DNA from: Martelella sp. HB161492
GTDB lineage: Bacteria > Pseudomonadota > Alphaproteobacteria > Rhizobiales > Rhizobiaceae
Assembly (NCBI RefSeq): GCF_013184775.1
Contig: NZ_JAATVV010000002.1
Span: 62,001-126,000, forward strand
Reading direction: 5' to 3'
Length of the DNA stretch: 64,000 nucleotides
The stretch's first letter is position 1; the number at the start of each line of letters is the position of its first letter. Shown here piece by piece: positions 28,502 through 37,715 of the stretch. A program made the translations under genes and the position numbers. The notes under the pieces are model-generated. The model did not search any database, was not told the origin of the DNA, and worked only from the letters and a program-made list of their open reading frames with translations.

Positions 28502-28938
28502 ATCTTGTCGGCCCGAACCTCAAATGCTTCGGAGAATTTGCGGAAGGCACGGTCGAACATCGACCCCATAAGCCCGCCGAGCAACCGGTTCTTGAACTCG
28601 TAATTGATGTAGAATTTCACATCGCAGGCGTTTTCGCCATTATCCTCGAACAGCCACTGGTTATCGAGAAAGCGGAACGGCCCGTCGACATATTTGACGT
28701 CGATACGCCGAATCTGCCGGTCCAGCGCCACCTGGGTGGTGAAGGTTTCGCGGATGGCCTTGTAGCCGACCGTCATGTCCGCGATCACGAGCTGCTTGCC
28801 ATCACGCTCCCGGCGGGAACGCACGATCAGCGCTTCGCAGAGCGGCACGAATTCGGGATAGCGTTCGATATCGGCAACGAGATCGAACATTCGCTCGGCC
28901 GAGTGCTTAACGTGGCGGGTGGTTTTATATTCCGGCAT
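28492..28938 (-). CDS. Coq10/RatA-family START-like protein
   Basis: A 148-residue small START-domain protein of the Coq10/RatA family, beginning MPEYKTTRHVKHSAERMFDLVADIERYPEFVPLCEA, with GPFRFLDNQWLFEDN and the C-terminal YEFKNRLLGGLMGSMFDRAFRKFSEAFEVRA. Members bind ubiquinone and help its delivery to respiration; the RatA toxin name from E. coli reflects a ribosome effect and should not be carried over here. The 3' ends of this gene and pncC overlap by 10 bases in convergent orientation. Confidence 0.9.
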   Translation of the reverse strand: MPEYKTTRHVKHSAERMFDLVADIERYPEFVPLCEALIVRSRRERDGKQLVIADMTVGYKAIRETFTTQVALDRQIRRIDVKYVDGPFRFLDNQWLFEDNGENACDVKFYINYEFKNRLLGGLMGSMFDRAFRKFSEAFEVRADKIYA

Positions 28939-29109
28939 GTCTTCCAGCTAATGATCTGTCACTCTAAACGCAAGTCCCATGCGCAAGTCTCTGGCGACGC
29001 AGCGCCTGCAAAATTGCGACACGTGACCGCAATCACAGATATAGCGCGAAATTTCAAGATCAACACATCTGCTTCCTGCCGATTGCCAGGGAAAGACATC
29101 GCCGTTTTA

Positions 29110-30573
29110 TCAAAGCGCCTCGATCGGCGGCAGGTTGGCAGCCAGATCTTCCGCAGAAAGCCCGCGACCAGCACGGTTTCCGGCCTCGCCATGCAGAAAG
29201 GCCCCCGCACAGGCTGCCTCGAAGGCGGCAACGCCCTGGGCCATGAGACCGCCGATCACCCCGGCCAGCACATCACCGGACCCCGCGGTCGCCAGAAATG
29301 GCGGTGCATTGGCGTTGATTGCTGCGCGCCCGTCCGGCGCGGCGATGACGGTGTCGGCCCCCTTATACAATAAGACCGCATTGGAAAGGGCCGCAGCCCT
29401 GAGCGCCTTCTCAACCTTGCCCGCCTCAGGGTCCGCGGCGATTTCGGGGAACATCCGCCGAAACTCGCCCTCATGCGGCGTCATGACCGTGCGCACCGCC
29501 CCGCTCTTCAGACACGTGAACAGCCGATCCCGCTCGCCGGCAAAGGCCGAGATCCCGTCGGCATCCAGAACCAGTGGCCGACCGGCCAGAACCGCGACAA
29601 AGGCGCGCGCCCTCGCCGCCTCGCCAAAGCCTGGACCGAGAACGAAGGCTGAGAGCCTTCGATCTTCCACAAAGCGCTCCAGCGCATCCACCGTATCCAT
29701 GCTGCGCAGCATGATGGCCGTCTCATGCGCGGCGGCAATATCTGCCGCCTGCGAAGGGACGGCCAGGGTCACAAGACCGGCTCCGGCCTTCAGCCCGGCA
29801 TGCGCCGCGAGCCGGGCCGCACCCGTCGCATGGCGGGGTCCGGAAAAGACGACCAGATGCCCCTTGCTGTATTTGTGGCTTTCCGCCCCCGGCCTCGGCA
29901 ACAGGCTGCACCATGCCTCTGGTCCGTTCAGAACCCAGCGTCCGGCGGCCTGATCGATGATCCGCCGGGGAATGCCGATATCGGCGATGTCGACAGCACC
30001 GCATAATGATCGACCGGGCAGCAGATAGTGACCGGGCTTCGGCGCCATGAAGCTTATCGTTCGCGTTGCCTCGAATGCTGCGCCGAGAATGATGCCACGC
30101 CGCCCGCACAGGCCCGACGGCAGATCGACGGCGAGCACCGGCGTACCGCTCGTCCGCACCGTCTCGATCAGCGCCGCAACTGCGCCGCCCAGAGGCCGCG
30201 ACAGACCCGCACCAAACAGCGCATCGATGATCAGATCCCCCGCCTCCGGCAGGAAGGCGGCAATATCACGGCTTTCAAGATTACAGCTATTGCGCGCAAT
30301 CGCAGCATCGCCCTTCAGCCGCGCCGGATCCCCCAGATGGAACAGCGCGACAGGAACGCCAGAATCCGCCAGCACACTGGCCGCGACATAGCCATCGCCG
30401 CCATTGTTGCCGGGCCCGCAGAAGACGACGGCCCGCCGAGTTGCGGGAAAGTGACGCAGAGCTGCGGCCGCGACGGCATGCCCTGCCTTGACCATCAGGC
30501 CGAAACTATCAATGCCGCTTTGCGCTGCAAGCCTATCGGCTGCCGCCATTTCCTCAGGTGTGAGAATCTGCAT
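29110..30573 (-). CDS. nnrD: Bifunctional NAD(P)H-hydrate epimerase/dehydratase
   Basis: Repairs damaged hydrated NADH and NADPH. The 487-residue protein joins a YjeF N-terminal epimerase (MQILTPEEMAAADRLAAQSGI, VVFCGPGNNGGDGYVAA) to a C-terminal ADP-dependent dehydratase of ribokinase fold (SHKYSKGHLVVFSG, FVLGPGFGE, VMTPHEGEFRRMFP and the catalytic ATAGSGDVLAGVIGGL). Bacteria often carry this fusion. The gene is divergent from glnB, across a 346-base region that carries a dyad and a sigma-54 promoter. Confidence 0.94.
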   Translation of the reverse strand: MQILTPEEMAAADRLAAQSGIDSFGLMVKAGHAVAAAALRHFPATRRAVVFCGPGNNGGDGYVAASVLADSGVPVALFHLGDPARLKGDAAIARNSCNLESRDIAAFLPEAGDLIIDALFGAGLSRPLGGAVAALIETVRTSGTPVLAVDLPSGLCGRRGIILGAAFEATRTISFMAPKPGHYLLPGRSLCGAVDIADIGIPRRIIDQAAGRWVLNGPEAWCSLLPRPGAESHKYSKGHLVVFSGPRHATGAARLAAHAGLKAGAGLVTLAVPSQAADIAAAHETAIMLRSMDTVDALERFVEDRRLSAFVLGPGFGEAARARAFVAVLAGRPLVLDADGISAFAGERDRLFTCLKSGAVRTVMTPHEGEFRRMFPEIAADPEAGKVEKALRAAALSNAVLLYKGADTVIAAPDGRAAINANAPPFLATAGSGDVLAGVIGGLMAQGVAAFEAACAGAFLHGEAGNRAGRGLSAEDLAANLPPIEAL

Positions 30574-30618
30574 CGCGATCTCCGATTTCCCTTTTCTTCA
30601 CCCCGCTTGCAAAACAGG

Positions 30619-30636
30619 CAGTCTGCACGCAGACTG
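30619..30636. promoter_or_regulatory. Dyad symmetry upstream of nnrD and glnB
   Basis: CAGTCTGC at 30619-30626 and its reverse complement at 30629-30636 are separated by two bases. The dyad lies 46 bases upstream of the nnrD start and about 225 bases before the glnB sigma-54 promoter. It could be an operator for nnrD. No T-run follows, so it is unlikely to be a terminator. It does not match the NtrC consensus. Confidence 0.4.
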
Positions 30637-30802
30637 TGAACAAGCGATAATCAGATGCTCATAATTTAGTCACGAATTTTGACATAAAAAGCCTGCCATA
30701 TCAAAGCCATGTCAATCACGCGAATGACCACTTGACGCTTACCCGCTATTTGATGATTGTTTAAGCGTCTTGAATCAACGAGGCACCGGGCTTGGGGGAT
30801 GA

Positions 30803-31258
<456 letters not shown>

Positions 31259-31327
31259 TCCGAGCCTTCCCTCCACCTTTTTCAAGGCGGGGAAATCATA
31301 TCGTCATCACATGCAAGGAAAACGTTA

Positions 31328-32737
31328 ATGACGACCGCAGCAGATATTATGAAACAAATCAAGGACAACGACGTCAAGTTCGTCGACCTGCGCTTTACCG
31401 ACCCCAAGGGCAAGCTGCAGCACGTGACGATGGACGTTTCGGCTGTCGACGAAGACATGTTCGCAGATGGCGTTATGTTCGACGGTTCGTCGATCGCTGG
31501 CTGGAAGGCCATTAACGAGTCCGACATGGTGCTGATGCCCGATACGGCAACCGCCCACATGGACCCCTTCTTCGCGCAGTCCACGCTCGTCGTATTCTGC
31601 GACGTTCTTGAGCCGCTCTCCGGCGAAGCCTATAACCGCGATCCGCGCGGCACGGCCAAGAAGGCTGAAGCCTATCTGAAGTCGACCGGCATCGGCGACA
31701 CCGCATTCTTCGGCCCCGAGCCGGAATTCTTCGTCTTCGACGACGTCAAGTTCGCCACTGACCCCTATAACACTGGCTTCAAGGTCGACAGCACCGAGCT
31801 GCCCAGCAACAACGATGCTGACTATGAAACCGGCAACCTCGGCCATCGTCCGCGCACCAAGGGCGGTTACTTCCCGGTCCCGCCGGTCGACTCCGTTCAG
31901 GACATGCGCTCGGAAATGCTCACGGTTCTGGCTGAAATGGGCATCGTCGTTGAAAAGCATCACCACGAAGTTGCTGCTGCCCAGCACGAACTCTGCATGG
32001 TCTTCGACACGCTGACCCGCATGGCCGACAAGACCCAGATCTACAAGTACGGCGTCCACCAGGTTGCCAATGCCTATGGCAAGACCGCAACCTTCATGCC
32101 GAAGCCGGTTTATGGCGACAACGGCTCGGGCATGCACGTTCACCAGTCGATCTGGAAAGACGGCAAGCCGACCTTTGCTGGTGATGAATATGCCGGCCTG
32201 TCGGAAACCTGCCTCTATTACATCGGCGGCGTTATCAAGCATGCCAAGGCCATCAACGCCTTCTCCAACCCGCTGACCAACTCCTACAAGCGTCTGGTCC
32301 CCGGCTTTGAAGCTCCGGTTCTGCTGGCCTATTCCGCCCGCAACCGTTCGGCTTCCTGCCGTATTCCGTTCGGCTCCTCGCCGAAGGCAAAGCGCGTTGA
32401 AGTCCGCTTCCCCGATCCGGGCGCGAACCCCTACCTCGCTTTCGCTGCCCTGATGATGGCTGGCCTCGACGGTATCAAGAACAAGATCCATCCTGGCGAT
32501 GCCATGGACAAGGACCTGTACGACCTGCCGAAGGAAGAACTCAAGGCAATCCCGACCGTTTCGGGCTCGCTGCGCGAAGCGCTTGAGTGCCTCGACAAGG
32601 ATCGCGAATTCCTCACCGCCGGTGGCGTATTCGACGACGACCAGATCGACGCCTATATCGACCTGAAGATGGAAGAAGTTCAGCGCTTCGAAATGACCCC
32701 GCATCCGGTCGAATACGACATGTACTATTCGGTCTGA
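31328..32737 (+). CDS. glnA: Glutamine synthetase type I
   Basis: Joins ammonia to glutamate with ATP; it forms a dodecamer and is the main ammonium-assimilating enzyme. The 469-residue protein matches GSI length, with the latch segment [18 protein letters not shown], metal and substrate residues in [29 protein letters not shown] and [16 protein letters not shown], the ATP-binding NRSASCRIP, and the adenylylation tyrosine (Tyr398 in [11 protein letters not shown]). AAGGAAAA lies before the ATG. Codon use is strongly biased toward C-ending and optimal codons, suggesting high expression. A strong terminator follows. Confidence 0.98.
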   Translation: MTTAADIMKQIKDNDVKFVDLRFTDPKGKLQHVTMDVSAVDEDMFADGVMFDGSSIAGWKAINESDMVLMPDTATAHMDPFFAQSTLVVFCDVLEPLSGEAYNRDPRGTAKKAEAYLKSTGIGDTAFFGPEPEFFVFDDVKFATDPYNTGFKVDSTELPSNNDADYETGNLGHRPRTKGGYFPVPPVDSVQDMRSEMLTVLAEMGIVVEKHHHEVAAAQHELCMVFDTLTRMADKTQIYKYGVHQVANAYGKTATFMPKPVYGDNGSGMHVHQSIWKDGKPTFAGDEYAGLSETCLYYIGGVIKHAKAINAFSNPLTNSYKRLVPGFEAPVLLAYSARNRSASCRIPFGSSPKAKRVEVRFPDPGANPYLAFAALMMAGLDGIKNKIHPGDAMDKDLYDLPKEELKAIPTVSGSLREALECLDKDREFLTAGGVFDDDQIDAYIDLKMEEVQRFEMTPHPVEYDMYYSV

Positions 32738-32762
32738 TCTTTCGATCAGTTCACAATTCCGG

Positions 32763-32794
32763 AAACCGGCCGCTTCAAGCGGCCGGTTTTTTTT
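32763..32794 (+). terminator. Rho-independent terminator of glnB-glnA
   Basis: Perfect 11-bp arms (32763-32773 and 32779-32789) with a TTCAA loop are followed by a run of eight T (32787-32794). This is the strongest terminator in the window. Confidence 0.92.
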
Positions 32795-32843
32795 GTTGAG
32801 CGCTTCGATCGTGCAGCAACGCGTACTGACACCGCTATCAGCT

Positions 32844-32871
32844 CTTGTTTTCGGGCTTTTCATCGCCATAT
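32844..32871 (+). promoter_or_regulatory. Candidate heat-shock (RpoH) promoter of hspQ
   Basis: CTTGTT (32844-32849) and CCATAT (32866-32871) with a 16-base spacer resemble the alphaproteobacterial sigma-32 pattern CTTG-N17/18-CYTATNT. The predicted start lies about 15 bases before the hspQ ATG. The spacer is a base short, so this is a moderate match supported by the gene's heat-shock nature. Confidence 0.4.
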
Positions 32872-32892
32872 CAATTGATGAAAGGAAAAACC

Positions 32893-33222
32893 ATGGAAAT
32901 ACGGAACGCGAAATTCTGCATTGGTGATGTTGTGTCTCACCGTTCACTTCCGCTGCGCGGCGTTGTTCTGGATGTCGATCCGGTCTTTTCCCGCACAGAG
33001 GAATGGTACCGCTCGCTGCCGCTGGAGCTTCGTCCCGACAAGAACCAGCCCTTCTATACGCTGGTCGCGGAAAATGACGAGGGAAGCTACCTCGCCTATA
33101 TTGCAGAGAGCAATATCGAAAACGACCGCAGTGGAGAGCCCTTGAGCAATCCGAGGCTTGAGGAGATGTTTCAGACGAATGAGACGGGCCACTTCACGCC
33201 CCGCCACGCGGTGGCACACTGA
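32893..33222 (+). CDS. hspQ: Heat shock protein HspQ
   Basis: A 109-residue protein of the HspQ/YccV-like family (hemimethylated-DNA-binding domain). In enterobacteria HspQ is a heat-induced specificity enhancer of the Lon protease. The family markers are KFCIGDVVSHRSLPLRGVVLDVDPVF, EEWYRS and PFYTLVAENDEGSYLAYIAESNIENDRSGEPLSNPRLEEMF. I start at the ATG at 32893 with AAAGGA just upstream, which matches the family N terminus. The lon gene is in the same window, 25 kb away. A terminator follows. Confidence 0.92.
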   Translation: MEIRNAKFCIGDVVSHRSLPLRGVVLDVDPVFSRTEEWYRSLPLELRPDKNQPFYTLVAENDEGSYLAYIAESNIENDRSGEPLSNPRLEEMFQTNETGHFTPRHAVAH

Positions 33223-33233
33223 CAAACTGGATC

Positions 33234-33261
33234 AGAGCCGGCCTAGACCGGCTCTTTTTTT
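33234..33261 (+). terminator. Rho-independent terminator after hspQ
   Basis: Perfect 8-bp arms (AGAGCCGG at 33234-33241 and CCGGCTCT at 33248-33255) with a six-base loop are followed by a T-run to 33261. lpxB converges 15 bases further on, so the site could also reduce read-through from that side. Confidence 0.85.
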
Positions 33262-33275
33262 AGCAGGAAGCAGCG

Positions 33276-34427
33276 TCAGGCTTTCACATATTCAAGCAGG
33301 ATCTCCGCCGCCCTGCGGCCAGGCGCCACATCGGTCAGCATGGTCTTCCAGACCGTGGCAAAGCCATCCAGCATCACGCGTCGTTGCGCCGTCTCGGCAG
33401 CGAGCAATTCCATCCAGCGGGCCAGTGCGCCGGCGCGCATTGTGTCGTCGAAATATTCCGGCACCAGCGGACGATCTGCGATAATGTTCGGCAGCGAGGC
33501 CGACCATATGACGATTTTCTTGAGCAGGAACCGGCCGATGAAATCTGCCTTATAGGCGGAAACGACTGGAACACCGGCGAGCGCCAGCTCCAGCACCACA
33601 GTGCCGGAGGCCGCCACAGCTGCATCGGCAACGGCAAATGCCTGCCATTTGGCCTCCTCGCCGACAACGATGTCCGGCTTTACCGGCCAGCTTTCGATGG
33701 CAGCGCGCACCTGGCTCTCACGATGGCGAACGGTCGGCGTGATGAAGCGGTAGTTGCCGCCTCGCTCAGAAAGGATAGAAGCCACATCTGCAAACACCGG
33801 TGACAGGCTTTTGATTTCGCCGCTGCGCGAACCTGGCAAAATCAGAATGGTCCTGCGCCCCTCCGCATCGGTGCCACGGATGGTCTGGCGCGCCCTGACA
33901 ACCTGCGGATTCGCCGTCAGCCGGTGTCCGACAAAGGTCGTCGGCGGCCCGCCGAGCCGCGCCATGGCCTCCGGCTCGAACGGCAGAACAGCCAGAACAT
34001 GATCGACATAGGCCGTCATTTCGCGTGCGCGATATTCCTTCCAGGCCCAGACACTGGGACAGACATACTGAACGATCGGAAGGTCGGGCAGCGCCTTGCG
34101 CACGCGCCGGGCAACGCGGTGGGTGAAATCGGGGCTGTCGACGATAAACAAGATGTCCGGCCGCGCCTTGATCACGGCACTGGCAGTCTCGGAAATCCGC
34201 CGCAGCAGCCGCGGCAGGTTGGCGATCACCTGCGTAAATCCCATGACCGACAATTCCGAATAGTCATAGAGCGACTGCAGACCCTGGGCTGCCAGTTGAT
34301 CGCCACCAACCCCCATCAGTGCTATTGGTCGGTCGCTGAGCTGTTTCATCTCGGCGATCGCATCGGCCGCCAGAAGGTCGCCCGACGCTTCCCCGGCGAT
34401 AACGGCTATTTTCAACGGCGCGGACAT
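33276..34427 (-). CDS. lpxB: Lipid-A-disaccharide synthase
   Basis: A peripheral membrane glycosyltransferase that joins lipid X to UDP-2,3-diacylglucosamine to form the lipid A disaccharide. The 383-residue protein has the family start IAVIAGEASGDLLAADAI, GVGGDQLAAQGL, VQYVCPSVWAWKEYRA, LPGSRSGEI and the C-terminal VPEYFDD region. It is the last gene of the leftward lpxD-fabZ-lpxA-lpxI-lpxB run, 34 bases after lpxI, with GAGGTGAG before the ATG. Confidence 0.96.
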   Translation of the reverse strand: MSAPLKIAVIAGEASGDLLAADAIAEMKQLSDRPIALMGVGGDQLAAQGLQSLYDYSELSVMGFTQVIANLPRLLRRISETASAVIKARPDILFIVDSPDFTHRVARRVRKALPDLPIVQYVCPSVWAWKEYRAREMTAYVDHVLAVLPFEPEAMARLGGPPTTFVGHRLTANPQVVRARQTIRGTDAEGRRTILILPGSRSGEIKSLSPVFADVASILSERGGNYRFITPTVRHRESQVRAAIESWPVKPDIVVGEEAKWQAFAVADAAVAASGTVVLELALAGVPVVSAYKADFIGRFLLKKIVIWSASLPNIIADRPLVPEYFDDTMRAGALARWMELLAAETAQRRVMLDGFATVWKTMLTDVAPGRRAAEILLEYVKA

Positions 34428-34461
34428 ATCTGCTCACCTCATGAATGAGATTGGTACGGCG

Positions 34462-35325
34462 TCAGTCAGATTCCGGTTCAAGCCCGTAAATGAAAAGCCC
34501 GGCCTGATCAGCTGCGGCAATGGTTTCGCCACGATCGAGAATAAAGGCCTTCCCCGCTTCCACCGCGACCCCGTTCAGACCAGCGTCCTGAAGGCGCCTG
34601 ACCGTGTCAACACCGATTGAAGGCAGATCGGCACGCATGTCCTGCGACGGCTTGCACATCTTCACCAAGACGCCGGGCCGCGTTGGTGAAATCCGTCGCG
34701 TCTGGCGCATGCCCGCCACGCGGGCGAGCATCTCGTCCGTCCCCTCCGGCCCCTCAACGGCAACCACGCGTCCGCCAATGGCGACAGCGCCCTGCCCGAT
34801 ATCGAGCGCTCCGAGCGCGTGCGCCGCATCCGCCGCCACCTTGATATCCGAAAGCGCCGTCGAATCAGGAGCGTACCGGCCGAGTACGCCAGAGGTGACC
34901 AGAAGATCATCGGCGAGATCCTGCGCGGCAACAACCTCGAATCCGTGCCGCTCAAACAGGCTGATCACCATTCTGAGCACGCGATCGTCACCGCCGCCGC
35001 GAAGATCTGCCAGGATCGAAGGAAGTGAGAAAATCAGCCGCAGCGTTGGCCTGAGTGAACGCAGCTCCGGCCGACGGCGCACGCCACCCGACAGGACAAT
35101 CTTGCGCACACCACGCGCCTTCAACGCGCCAACAACGGCTGAAAAGGCGCCGAGATCGACCTCGATGAGGTCATCATAGCCATCCCAGGGCAGGCTGTTT
35201 TCGCCAGCAAGCTGCACGATCAGAAGCGAAAATCCGCGATCCCTGGCCGCCTTGGCGACCAGATGCGGCAAGCGCCCGTTTCCGGCGATGATCGCAACCG
35301 TTTCGCCTGCTGGCAACGTCGTCAA
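34462..35325 (-). CDS. lpxI: UDP-2,3-diacylglucosamine pyrophosphatase LpxI
   Basis: LpxI hydrolyses UDP-2,3-diacylglucosamine to lipid X and UMP. It replaces LpxH in alphaproteobacteria and is unrelated to it. The 287-residue product (formerly DUF1009) shows [64 protein letters not shown] and [21 protein letters not shown]. It starts at a TTG (35325) that overlaps the lpxA stop as TTGA, with AGGGAAG eight bases upstream. Its place between lpxA and lpxB is the standard alphaproteobacterial order. Confidence 0.95.
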   Translation of the reverse strand: MTTLPAGETVAIIAGNGRLPHLVAKAARDRGFSLLIVQLAGENSLPWDGYDDLIEVDLGAFSAVVGALKARGVRKIVLSGGVRRRPELRSLRPTLRLIFSLPSILADLRGGGDDRVLRMVISLFERHGFEVVAAQDLADDLLVTSGVLGRYAPDSTALSDIKVAADAAHALGALDIGQGAVAIGGRVVAVEGPEGTDEMLARVAGMRQTRRISPTRPGVLVKMCKPSQDMRADLPSIGVDTVRRLQDAGLNGVAVEAGKAFILDRGETIAAADQAGLFIYGLEPESD

Positions 35326-36146
35326 TCGTCGCTTCCCTTGCGCCGCGACCCCGGCGTCGTCAGACCACGTTCGCCGCGGTTGAGGACAAAGTCGATCAAC
35401 TCGAGCGCTGGCACACAGTCTTCAAAGTCTGCTCGGATGGCACTGGCATTCTCATTGATGCGGCCATCGGCAAAAATCGCCTTATAGGCGCGACGCACAG
35501 CGTGTACATCAGCGCGCGCAATGCCGGAACGGGTCATGCCAACGACATTCAGCCCACCCATGAAAGCCGGATTGTCGACAATCATGGCATAAGGGATCAC
35601 GTCGTTCACCACACCGGCGAGGCCGCCGACAAAGGCCTGTCGACCGATGCGGACAAACTGGTGAATTGCCGCTCCGCCGCTGAGGATCACCCGGTCCGCA
35701 ATCTCGACATGACCGCCGACCATGACATTATTCGACAGAATGATCTGGTTTCCGAGAATGCAGTCATGTCCGACATGCGAATTGGCGAGAAACAGATTGT
35801 TGTCGCCGACAACGGTCTTGCAGCCGCCATGAGACGAGCCGGTATTCATCGTCACGCCTTCGCGCATGATGCAGTTCGCGCCAACCTCAAGGGTCGTCTC
35901 GCTGCCATCATGACGCACGCTCTGCGGATCCCCGCCGATAACCGCCATCGGGAAGACGCTGGAATTCGGGCCGATCGTCGTCGCACCCGAAACCACCGCA
36001 TGATGCATCAGTGTCACGCCATCACCCAGCCGAACTTTCGCACCGACATAAGCAAACGGGCCGATCGAGACGTTCTCGCCAACCACAGCACCATCTTCGA
36101 CACATGCCCGGGGGTCGATCCGCGCCGAGCTGGCTATCGCACTCAT
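35322..36146 (-). CDS. lpxA: UDP-N-acetylglucosamine acyltransferase
   Basis: Adds the first 3-hydroxyacyl chain from acyl carrier protein to UDP-GlcNAc, committing it to lipid A. The 274-residue protein is a left-handed beta helix of hexapeptide repeats ([39 protein letters not shown]). The catalytic histidine lies in the [13 protein letters not shown] segment, and a C-terminal helical domain follows. The ATG at 36146 overlaps the fabZ stop (ATGA), and the lpxI start overlaps its own stop, so the three are coupled. Confidence 0.96.
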   Translation of the reverse strand: MSAIASSARIDPRACVEDGAVVGENVSIGPFAYVGAKVRLGDGVTLMHHAVVSGATTIGPNSSVFPMAVIGGDPQSVRHDGSETTLEVGANCIMREGVTMNTGSSHGGCKTVVGDNNLFLANSHVGHDCILGNQIILSNNVMVGGHVEIADRVILSGGAAIHQFVRIGRQAFVGGLAGVVNDVIPYAMIVDNPAFMGGLNVVGMTRSGIARADVHAVRRAYKAIFADGRINENASAIRADFEDCVPALELIDFVLNRGERGLTTPGSRRKGSDD

Positions 36147-36610
36147 TCGTCTTCCTTATGCACCATCATCGCGCCGATATCAGCCTCGGCAACGAGCATA
36201 CCATCCACCTTCGCTTCGCAGTGGAATTTCCAGACATTGCGGCGCTGCTTCTGCTTCTCGACGTGGAAGCGCACCTGATCACCGGGCACGACCGGCTTAC
36301 GGAAGCGGGCGTTATCGATGGTCATGAAATATACGAGATTGCCCGTCTCGCCAGCCTGGCGCGCACAGATGGCACCTGCCGTCTGCGCCATGCCCTCAAC
36401 CAGAAGCACGCCCGGCATGATCGGCATTTCGGGGAAATGGCCAACAAAATGCGGCTCGTTCGCCGTCACATTCTTGATGCCGACCGCACTGTGATCGCTG
36501 TTGATCTCAACGATCCGATCGACCAGCAAAAAGGGATAACGATGCGGGAGAAACTTCATGATCTCCAGAAGTTCCATGGCTCCCAACGTCTCTGTCGCTG
36601 CGTCTGTCAA
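36143..36610 (-). CDS. fabZ: 3-hydroxyacyl-ACP dehydratase FabZ
   Basis: Dehydrates 3-hydroxyacyl-ACP in fatty acid elongation and so competes with LpxA and LpxD for the same acyl-ACP, which explains its place here. The 155-residue hotdog-fold protein has [14 protein letters not shown], the catalytic histidine in [16 protein letters not shown] and the catalytic glutamate in [12 protein letters not shown] accept the TTG at 36610 as start because rhizobial FabZ proteins carry this 10-residue leader and GGGGAG lies upstream. The lpxD stop ends one base before. An ATG 33 bases later would shorten it. Confidence 0.93.
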   Translation of the reverse strand: MTDAATETLGAMELLEIMKFLPHRYPFLLVDRIVEINSDHSAVGIKNVTANEPHFVGHFPEMPIMPGVLLVEGMAQTAGAICARQAGETGNLVYFMTIDNARFRKPVVPGDQVRFHVEKQKQRRNVWKFHCEAKVDGMLVAEADIGAMMVHKEDE

Positions 36611-36611
36611 G

Positions 36612-37670
36612 CTATTTTTCTCCCCGCTTACGCTCTCGGCCCGCAGAGCGCGCCATGATCTCCGCTACATGCCGCAAGTGATCCCGGATCGATATCGCCG
36701 GAATACCGCCAATGCGCCGGCCCGCTTCCACATCGGTAAACACACCGCTCTTGGCGGCAATCTGAACGCCATCGCCAATGCGGATATGTCCGTTGATGCC
36801 AACCTGGCCGCCAATCATCACGCCATCGCCGATCTCGGTACTGCCGGCAATACCGACCTGACTGACGACGCCGCAATGGCGTCCGATCCGGACATTATGG
36901 CCGATCTGAACGAGATTATCGATCTTGGTGCCTTCACCGATCACCGTGTCATCCATGGCACCGCGATCGATGGTCGTATTGGCACCGATCTCGACCTTGT
37001 CCTGGATGATGACGCGTCCGGTCTGGACGATCTTGAACAGGCCCGTCGGCGACCCTGAATAGCCGAAGCCATCCTGGCCGATGCGCACACCGGGATGAAG
37101 GATCACGTCATTGCCGATCAGGGCATAATAGACCGAGGCGTTGGCGCTGACGGTGGTATTGCGGCCGATCTTCACATCCGCACCGATAACCGCGCCGCAC
37201 TGGATTGATGAGCCGCGACCGATCTGCGCCCGTGCGCCGATAACGGCGTTCGGACCAACTTCGACGCTTTCTTCCAGCACCGCCGTCGGATCAATAGAGG
37301 CAAAGGGCGAGATACGGTCACTGCCCTCGATCGCAATCTGCGGCCGCACCGCCAAGGGATACAGCAGAGCTGCAGCACGGGCGAATGCAAATTGCGGGTT
37401 CTTCGCCACAAGCGCCGGGATCGACGCAGGGATCGAATCCCGCATCTCCGGCGAACAGAAAATTCCGCCCGCATGACAGGTTGTCAGTTCGGAAAGACTT
37501 CCACGCGAGAGGATATAGCAAACATCGAATGCGCCAGCCCGATAAATCGGGGCGACCGACTCGACGAGCCTTTCGCTCGCGGACCGGTCGCTCAATTCAG
37601 CTCCGACACGCTCAGCAAGTTCGCCGAGACGAACCGCATTACGCGTGCCGAAGAATTTGGTGTTTTCCAT
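36612..37670 (-). CDS. lpxD: UDP-3-O-(3-hydroxyacyl)glucosamine N-acyltransferase
   Basis: Attaches the second hydroxyacyl chain to the 2-amino group of UDP-acyl-glucosamine. The 352-residue protein has the N-terminal uridine-binding domain ([26 protein letters not shown]) and then a long hexapeptide-repeat beta helix ([34 protein letters not shown] and on). The catalytic histidine is probably in [24 protein letters not shown]. It follows bamA by 45 bases and leads into fabZ with a one-base gap. Confidence 0.96.
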   Translation of the reverse strand: MENTKFFGTRNAVRLGELAERVGAELSDRSASERLVESVAPIYRAGAFDVCYILSRGSLSELTTCHAGGIFCSPEMRDSIPASIPALVAKNPQFAFARAAALLYPLAVRPQIAIEGSDRISPFASIDPTAVLEESVEVGPNAVIGARAQIGRGSSIQCGAVIGADVKIGRNTTVSANASVYYALIGNDVILHPGVRIGQDGFGYSGSPTGLFKIVQTGRVIIQDKVEIGANTTIDRGAMDDTVIGEGTKIDNLVQIGHNVRIGRHCGVVSQVGIAGSTEIGDGVMIGGQVGINGHIRIGDGVQIAAKSGVFTDVEAGRRIGGIPAISIRDHLRHVAEIMARSAGRERKRGEK

Positions 37671-37715
37671 CAGCCAAAGCTCCAGAACAAAATATCCAGG
37701 TTCTGGATGACGAAA

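Noticed and set aside
28492-28938. RatA toxin of a toxin-antitoxin system
   Set aside because: The family name is inherited from E. coli; there is no antitoxin partner, and ubiquinone-binding Coq10 function fits alphaproteobacteria better.
31325-32947. 540-codon open frame antisense to glnA
   Set aside because: A shadow of the strongly biased codon use in glnA, with no ribosome binding site or domain; glnA is certain on the other strand.
37420-37450. Sequence resembling a tRNA T-arm (GGGATCGAATCCC)
   Set aside because: Lies inside lpxD and encodes the conserved protein sequence; no acceptor, D or anticodon arms surround it.
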